From Zygnema cylindricum (taxonomy: Eukaryota > Streptophyta > Zygnematophyceae > Zygnematales > Zygnemataceae), in the NCBI GenBank assembly GCA_037447655.1, contig JBBHKE010000580.1, positions 192,150 to 237,718 on the forward strand: a stretch of 45,569 nucleotides of DNA, in the 5' to 3' direction. Positions 40,086-45,569 of the stretch are shown piece after piece. Below the pieces are notes generated by a model. The model did not search any database, was not told the origin of the DNA, and saw only the letters and a list, made by a program, of their open reading frames with translations. The stretch's first letter is position 1. Each line of letters starts with the position of its first letter. The translations under genes were made by a program, and so were the position numbers.

Positions 40086-42963
40086 AAACAACAAGAGGGA
40101 GAGTAAAATGCATGCTTTTGCAAAAAAATATAAGTTTCTCTCTGTGCAGGTAGAGGAAGAGGGAGAGTGAGAGGGAGTGAGGGAGAGGGAGAGGGAGAAG
40201 GAGAGGGTAGAGGGAGAAGAAGAGGGAGAGGAAAAAGGAGGAGATTAAAATGCATGCTTTCGCAAAACAAAATCAGTTTGACTTTAGTAGAGGGAGGGGA
40301 AGAGGGAGAGTTAGGGAGAGTGAGGGAGAGAGGGGGGAGGGAGGGAGTGGGAAAGGGAGAGAGAGAGTAAAATGCATGCTTTTGCGAAACAAAATCAGTT
40401 TGACTTTAGTAGAGGGAGGGGAAGAGAGAGAGTTAGGGAGAGTGACGGAGAAAGGGGGAGGGAGGGAGAGGGAGAGGGAAAGGGAGAGGGAGAGGAAGAG
40501 GGAGAGTAAAATGCATTCTTTTGCAAAACAAATTCAGTTTGACTTTAAGTAGAGGGAGGGGAAGAGGGAGAGTGAGGGAGAGTGAGGAGAGAGGGAGAGG
40601 GAGGGAGAGGGAGAGGGAGAGGGAGAAGGTGAGAGAGAGGGAGATAGAGAGGGAGGGAGAGAGAGAGTAAAATCGCATGCTATTGCAAAACAGAATCAGT
40701 TTGACTTTCAGTTGGGGGAGGGGAAGAGGGAGAGTGAGGGAGAGTGAGGGAGAGAGGGGGAGGGAGGGAGAGGGGAGAGGGAGAGGGAAAGGGATAGGGA
40801 GAGTAAAAGGAATGATTTTGCAAAACAAAATCAGTTTGACTTTCAGAAGAGGGAGGGGCAGAGGAAGAGTGAGGGGAGAGTGAGGGAGAGGGGAAGAGTG
40901 GGAGAGGGAGAGGGAGAGAGAGAGGGGAGAGGGAGAGGAGAGAGAGAGGAAAGAGGGAGAGTAAAATGCATGCTTTCGCAAAACAAAAATCAGTTTGTCT
41001 TTCAATAAAGGGAGGGGGAAGAGGGAGAGAGAGGGAGAGTGGAGAGAGTGAGGGAGATTGGAGGAGGGAGGGATAGGGAGAGTGAGAGGGAGAGGGAAAG
41101 GGGGAGGGAGAGGGAGAGGGAGAAGAATAAATGCATGCTTTCGCAAAACAGAATCAGTTTGACTTTCAGTAGAGGGAGGGGAAGAGGGAGAGTAAGGGAG
41201 AGTGAGGGAGAGAGGGGGAAGGAGAAAGAGGGAGAGGGATAGGGAGTGGGAGAGGGAGAGGGAGATGGAGAGGGAGAGAGAGAGTAAAATGCACGCTTTG
41301 CAAAACAGAATCAGTTTGAATTTCAGTTGAGGGGAGGGGAAGAGAGAGACTGAGGGGAGAGTGAGGGGGAGAAGGGTAGGGAGGGAGAGTGAGAGGGAGA
41401 GGGAGAGGGTGAGTAAAACGCATGATTTTGCAAAACAGAATTAGTTTGACTTTCAGTAGTTGGAGGAAAAGAGGAAGAGTGAGGGAGAGTGAGGGAGTGA
41501 GGGGGGAGGGAGGGAGAAGGAGAAGGAGAGGGAGAGGGAAGAGGGAGAGAGAGAGAGTAAAATGCATGCTTTTGCAAAACCAAATCAGTTTGACTTTTAG
41601 TTGAGGGAGAGGTGAGAGGGAGAGGATGAGAGAGAGAGTGAGAGAGAGAAGGGGGAGGGAAGGGAGACGGAGAGGGAGAGAGAGAGGGAGAGTAAAATGC
41701 ATGCTTTTGCAAAACAAAATCCGTTTAACTTTCTGTTGAGGGAGAGCAAGAGGTAGAGTGAGGGAGAGTGAGGGAGAGAGAGGAAAGGAGGTAGAGGGAG
41801 AGGGATAGGGAGAGGGAGGGGGAGAGTAAAATGCATGCTTTTGCAAAACAAAATCAGTTTGACTTTTTTAAGAGGGAGGGGAAGAGGGAGAGTGAGGGAG
41901 AGTGAGGAAGAGGGGTAGAGAGGGAGAGGGAGAGGGAGAGGGAGAGGGAGATTTAAATGCATGTTATTGCAAAAAAAATCAGTTTGACTTTCAACAGAGG
42001 GAGGGGAAGAGGGAGAGAGAGGGAGAGTGAGGGAGAGAGGGGGAGGGAGAGAGAGAAAGAGATGGAGAGGGAGAGGAGTGGGAAAGGGAGAGAGAGAGGG
42101 AGAGGGAGAGGGGGAGGGAGAGAGAGATGAATAGGGAGAGGGAGAAGAGAGGGAAAAGGAGAGAGAGAGGGAGAGAGAGAGGGTGAGTAATATGCATTCT
42201 TTTGCAAAACAAAATCAGTTTGAAATTTTAAAGAGGGGAGGGGAAGAGGGAGAGTGAGGGAGAGTGAGGAAGAGGGGGAGAGAGGGAGAGGGCGAGGGAG
42301 AGGGGAGAGGGAGAGGGAGAGGTAGAGGAAAGACAGAGAGTAAAATGCATGCTTTCGCAAAACAAAATCAGTTTAACTTTCAGTAGAGGGAGGGGAAGAG
42401 GGAGAGAGAAGGAGTGTGAAGGAGAGAGGGGGAGGGAGAGAGAGAGAGGGAGAAGGAGAGGGGAGAGGAGAGGGAAAGGGAGAGGGATAGAGATAGAGAG
42501 AGTAAAATGCATGCTTTTACAAAATAAAATCAGTTTGACTTTCAGTAGAGGGAGGGGAAGAGGGATAGTGAAGGAGAGTGAGGGAGAGAGGGGGAGGGAG
42601 GGAGAGGGAGAGTGAGAGGAGAGGGAAAGGGAGAGGGAGGGGAAGAGGGAGAGTGAGGGAGAGAGTGGGAGGGAGGGAGAGAAAGGGAGGGAGGAAGAGA
42701 GGGGGAGGGATGGAGAGGGAGAGGGAGAGGGAGAGTAAAATACATGCTTTCGCAAAAAAAAATTAGTTTGACTTTCAGTAGAGGGAGGGGAAGAGGGAGA
42801 GTTAGGGAGAGTGAGGGAGAGAGCGGGAGGGAGGGAGAGGAGAGGGAGAGTAAAACGCATTCTTTTGCAAAATATAATAAGTTTGACTTTCAGTTGAGGA
42901 AGGGGGAAGAGGTAGAGTGAGGGAGAGTGAGGGGAGAGAGAGGGATGGAGGGAGAGGGAGAGG
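40086..42963. repeat. Tandem satellite array, 19 units of about 145 bp
   Basis: A conserved core, AAAATGCATGCTTTTGCAAA plus ACAAAATCAGTTTGACTTTC, is followed by AGTAGAGGGAGGGGAAGAGG and a variable GA-rich spacer. Cores begin at about 40108, 40250, 40372, 40511, 40672, 40809, 40976, 41131, 41289, 41418, 41562, 41697, 41831, 41957, 42192, 42345, 42507, 42740 and 42855. Spacing is mostly 115-167 bp with two double-length gaps. Minus-strand open frames (up to about 250 codons) change frame between units and are Pro/Ser/Leu low complexity, so I do not call genes. Confidence 0.95.
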
Positions 42964-44168
42964 ATGACTAGCTCCACTATCTACTACCCAATCGTCAAGG
43001 GTTTGAGATAGAAAAGCGTGCCCTTGTGGAAATTGAGTATCCGGAGTGACAGAATTTGGGATATGATGGGCAACATTGCCATATCCAAATTTTGGTGAGG
43101 GAGGGAGGACAAAAGGGGTAGCTACATGAGTGGGATAATTAGAGGAAAAATGTGGGGAGAAAGCGGCCTACCAAGGGAGGTTAACAGAGTTTGAAGAGGC
43201 ATAGTGCGCTGCAGCGTAACAAGATTGTGGGAGGGATGGAGAAGGGGAATAAAGGTGAGAATAAGGAATATTTGGAGGGAAAAATGGGTGTGGAGGGAGT
43301 GGGGGGGTGGGAAGAACTGGTGGTGTGGCATGGGCAACGTTGGCATTTCCTCCATTTTTAAGGGGATTGGAAGCCTCGGCTACTTTCCGCCTCGCCAATT
43401 TTTGACATGCTTCAACGGCATGTCTTTTTGTTGTGCAGTAAGCGCAAAATAATCACTGCACCCCCCCCCGAGTTAGTTTTCTGATTTTCAGCAATAAAAG
43501 CATTTACATGAGAGAGATTCGGAGAAGAATAAAAGAGAATTTTTGTCTTTTCATGCAAAATTTTGTACAAAGGGAGTGAAAGGGAATGGATTCGTCTAGA
43601 TTGTCAAACGAGGAAATGAAAGGGGAAAAGGTTTCAAGGAGTCCTCCCAAAAGGGTAGAGGAGAGGTCCTCGTCGAAAAGATGCACGCCTATCATGGTGC
43701 ACTTTCTGGCCGACAATTCGACTGTGCTAATCCAATCTTGCTTGGATTCCGTCGGCAATTTTATGGAGTTAAAAAACGCTCGTTTTTGAATTCGGCGAGC
43801 GGCCCATTCGGTTTGAATGTAATCTGTATCAAGACGACTCCAAGCCTCGACGGAAGAGGACGCGCCACGAATAAGACGAGTGCGCTCGGTAGTAAGTGAC
43901 ATCACTAGGCGAGCGTGCGCATCCTCATCCTTTTGTTTTTATGTAGCTATTGCCAACTCTTTTGTAGCTTTTTCTGCTGGTGTATCAATAGATAAAAGGA
44001 TAAGAGGTTTTGAAATTCCTATAAAATGGTCCCAAATCTTCTCGTGTTTGAAAAAATGCATGGCTGAAAATGACCAATCATAACTGTTTTAGCCATCAAA
44101 GTTCTAGATACTATTAGAAGTGGCATGGCCAGGCCCATAACCTATTGGAGGTGGATTGGTAGAAGCCA
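42964..44168 (-). pseudogene. Gag-protease of Ty1/copia element 3, cut inside protease
   Basis: ATG at 44168 (MASTNPPPIGYGPGHATSNS) then a stop. UBN2-type Gag follows (IQTEWAARRIQKRAFFNSIK, TVELSARKCTMIGVHLFDED, LSSTLLGGLLETFSPFISS). The zinc knuckle is CAYCTTKRHAVEAC, then a Pro-rich linker, then the protease start DDWVVDSGASH, whose His codon is at 42964-42966. The next bases are satellite CTCTCC. Several stops and frame changes make it dead. Confidence 0.88.
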
Positions 44169-44174
44169 TGAAAT

Positions 44175-44770
44175 TGTACACAAGAATAAGATCAATGAAT
44201 TTGAGAGAGAAATTGATTTGTATTTGGGATGATTTCATTAAGTGTGAAAAGTCACATATATACAAAATACACACTGCTAATTACTGTGGAGTCTAAGCGC
44301 TCTTTGGTGCGCTGTAACAAAAAGAATCCTAGTCTAGATTCTAATGAATGTGTTCGTGACTAGACTCTACTATATGTAGTCAATATTCTAATGTATGTGG
44401 TCTAAAGTCTAAATAATTGACTTTAGGGCAGCAGTGGACAAAAATAATGAAGAACTAAAGTAACGACGTAAAGTCATGAGAGAAGATTGGACCAACGCTC
44501 AAAGGACTTGTACCTAAAGACAAGACTGGACCGACGTATGTGATGATAAGTACAAACAAGACCAAAAAGAGTCGTCCAAAAGACTTAGACGTAGGGCAGC
44601 AAAAAATGGACCGTCACATGAACTAAAAAGTACAGACAGTAAAAAAAGTGACATTAAGTCAACTGACGCAAAATGACCTTTAACAAGACCAAGGTACGTA
44701 CAAGACCTAGATCGCACCGCCGTATGGAATGACGGGTACGAACTCAACCGACGCTAAATGTCCTTTCACA
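44175..44770 (-). repeat. LTR of copia element 3
   Basis: On the minus strand a polypurine tract TTGAGGGGGGA (44771-44782 on plus) is followed by TGTGAAAGGACATTTAGCG, the LTR start at 44770. The other end is uncertain, perhaps TTGTGTACA at about 44175. Internal words GGGCAGCA, GACTGGACC and AAGTACA recur. No standard primer site is visible before the gag ATG. Confidence 0.65.
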
Positions 44771-44789
44771 TCCCCCCTCAAGCAAAAAC

Positions 44790-45569
44790 TATAAAGTAGA
44801 TTGAGATGAAAAAGGAAATCTAGCCAAGAGGAGAAGGAAGACGAATGCCAGAGGAGAGGCGGTGCTGCTCAAAGTGAGGGCGATGAAGAGCCTGGGTGAG
44901 ATAATCAGCCACTTGGTTGGCGGATTTGACATAAAGAAACTGGAGAGTACCATCTTCAACCAGCTCCCCAAGGTAATTATACTTAATGTCGATGTGTTTT
45001 GTCCGCTTGTGGTGAACAGGGATTGCGGATCAAAGGAAGAGCTCCTTGAGAATCAGAAAAGATAGGAGCAGGGGCTCAAGGGGGAAATCGAAGATTAGAA
45101 AGTAGAGTCTGAAGCCAAACAACTTCGTTGGCAGCATGACAAGCAGCCATATATTCCGCCTCAATGCTGGAGCATGTAGTGGTAGGCTGCTTTCTCCATG
45201 ACCAAGAGATAAGACCATTGCCCAAAAAGAAGCACAAGCCAGTGGTGGAACGGCGGGAAAGCTCATCTTGTGCCCAATCTGAATCAACAAAACCCGTAAG
45301 AGCACTAGAGCCAGAGGAAGAATATGTGAGACAAAGAGTTTTAGTGCCTTGTAGATAACGAAAGACACGTTTGGCTGCGGCAAGATGATCAAGAGAAGGG
45401 CGTTGAAGGAATTGACTGAGTTTAGTGACAGCTGTGGCAATGTCAGGGCGGGTGGCCTGCATGGCGTACATAAGGGCCCCGACCATCGAGCGGTAAGTGG
45501 CATGGAGGGAGGGGGAGAGAAGAGAGTCAGTGGAAGGGAGGAGAGGGGCATTGGCATCTAAAGGAGTGG
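44790..45569 (-). pseudogene. RT C-terminus/RNase H of a copia element, runs off right edge
   Basis: The minus strand encodes MVGALMYAMQATRPDIATAV, LDHLAAAKRVFRYLQGTKTL, FVDSDWAQDELSRRSTTGLC and TTTCSSIEAEYMAACHAANE, the RNase H region with Asp and Glu of the active site. A frameshift near 45020-45030 precedes the C-terminal block (in another frame HIDIKYNYLGELVEDGTLQF and SANQVADYLTQALHRPHFEQ). The rest of pol lies outside the window. Confidence 0.9.

Noticed and set aside
40167-42977. Long minus-strand frames (up to 249 codons) with repeated FCKSMHFTLPLP-like peptides
   Set aside because: Frame changes from unit to unit because unit lengths are not multiples of 3; Pro/Ser/Leu runs come from CTCTCC repeats. 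No start or splice logic.

Overview
The window is eukaryotic nuclear DNA. It has spliceosomal introns, AT-rich intergenic DNA, many low-complexity tracts and several degenerate Ty1/copia LTR retrotransposons. A root-cap/LEA-like secreted protein gene, a UBR7-type gene, LRR-receptor-like exons and plant-style copia elements (initiator-Met primer site, UBN2-type Gag) point to the green-plant lineage, perhaps a charophyte alga or bryophyte-grade plant. That placement is inference; the species cannot be fixed from the sequence.

Left part (1-15.5 kb): three host loci can be rebuilt exon by exon. (1) Minus strand, 1016-2836: the first three exons of a UBR7 homologue (UBR box plus PHD finger), running off the left edge. 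(2) Plus strand, 4620-8028: a six-exon secreted GH26 beta-mannanase-like gene with both catalytic glutamates visible, but with a one-base frameshift and an in-frame TGA in exon 5, so probably a pseudogene. (3) Minus strand, 12340-14527: an intact four-exon, about 427-residue secreted root-cap-type protein. Between them lie members of a short inverted-repeat element family (CACYGTG ends, TA duplications) at 3.8, 8.8 and 15.3 kb, and about 2 kb of purine-rich DNA at 9.1-11.5 kb.

Middle (15.5-24.1 kb): no convincing gene. It holds AT-rich DNA, a roughly 275-bp degenerate tandem repeat (19.4-20.0 kb), a segment unusually dense in GTAC (21.0-22.8 kb) with a 17-bp-stem hairpin, and short dispersed repeats.

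Right part (24.1-45.6 kb): a nearly complete structural copia element (24127-28326, minus strand) with LTRs, a 5-bp target duplication, primer site and polypurine tract, but with integrase and reverse transcriptase replaced. Its 5' LTR carries an eight-copy 24-bp repeat that is single-copy in the 3' LTR. Then come two LRR-receptor-like exons (28.8-31.1 kb), a 5-kb C-poor 28-bp minisatellite (31.4-36.5 kb), a second copia element (36.5-39.2 kb) with a damaged integrase, a 19-copy array of about 145-bp units (40.1-42.96 kb), and a third copia gag-protease/LTR/RNase H arrangement (42.96-45.57 kb). Two of the three copia elements end abruptly inside pol at the edge of a purine-rich tandem array. 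The right half therefore looks like repeat-dominated, perhaps pericentromeric or heterochromatic, DNA. No pathway or operon logic links the genes.
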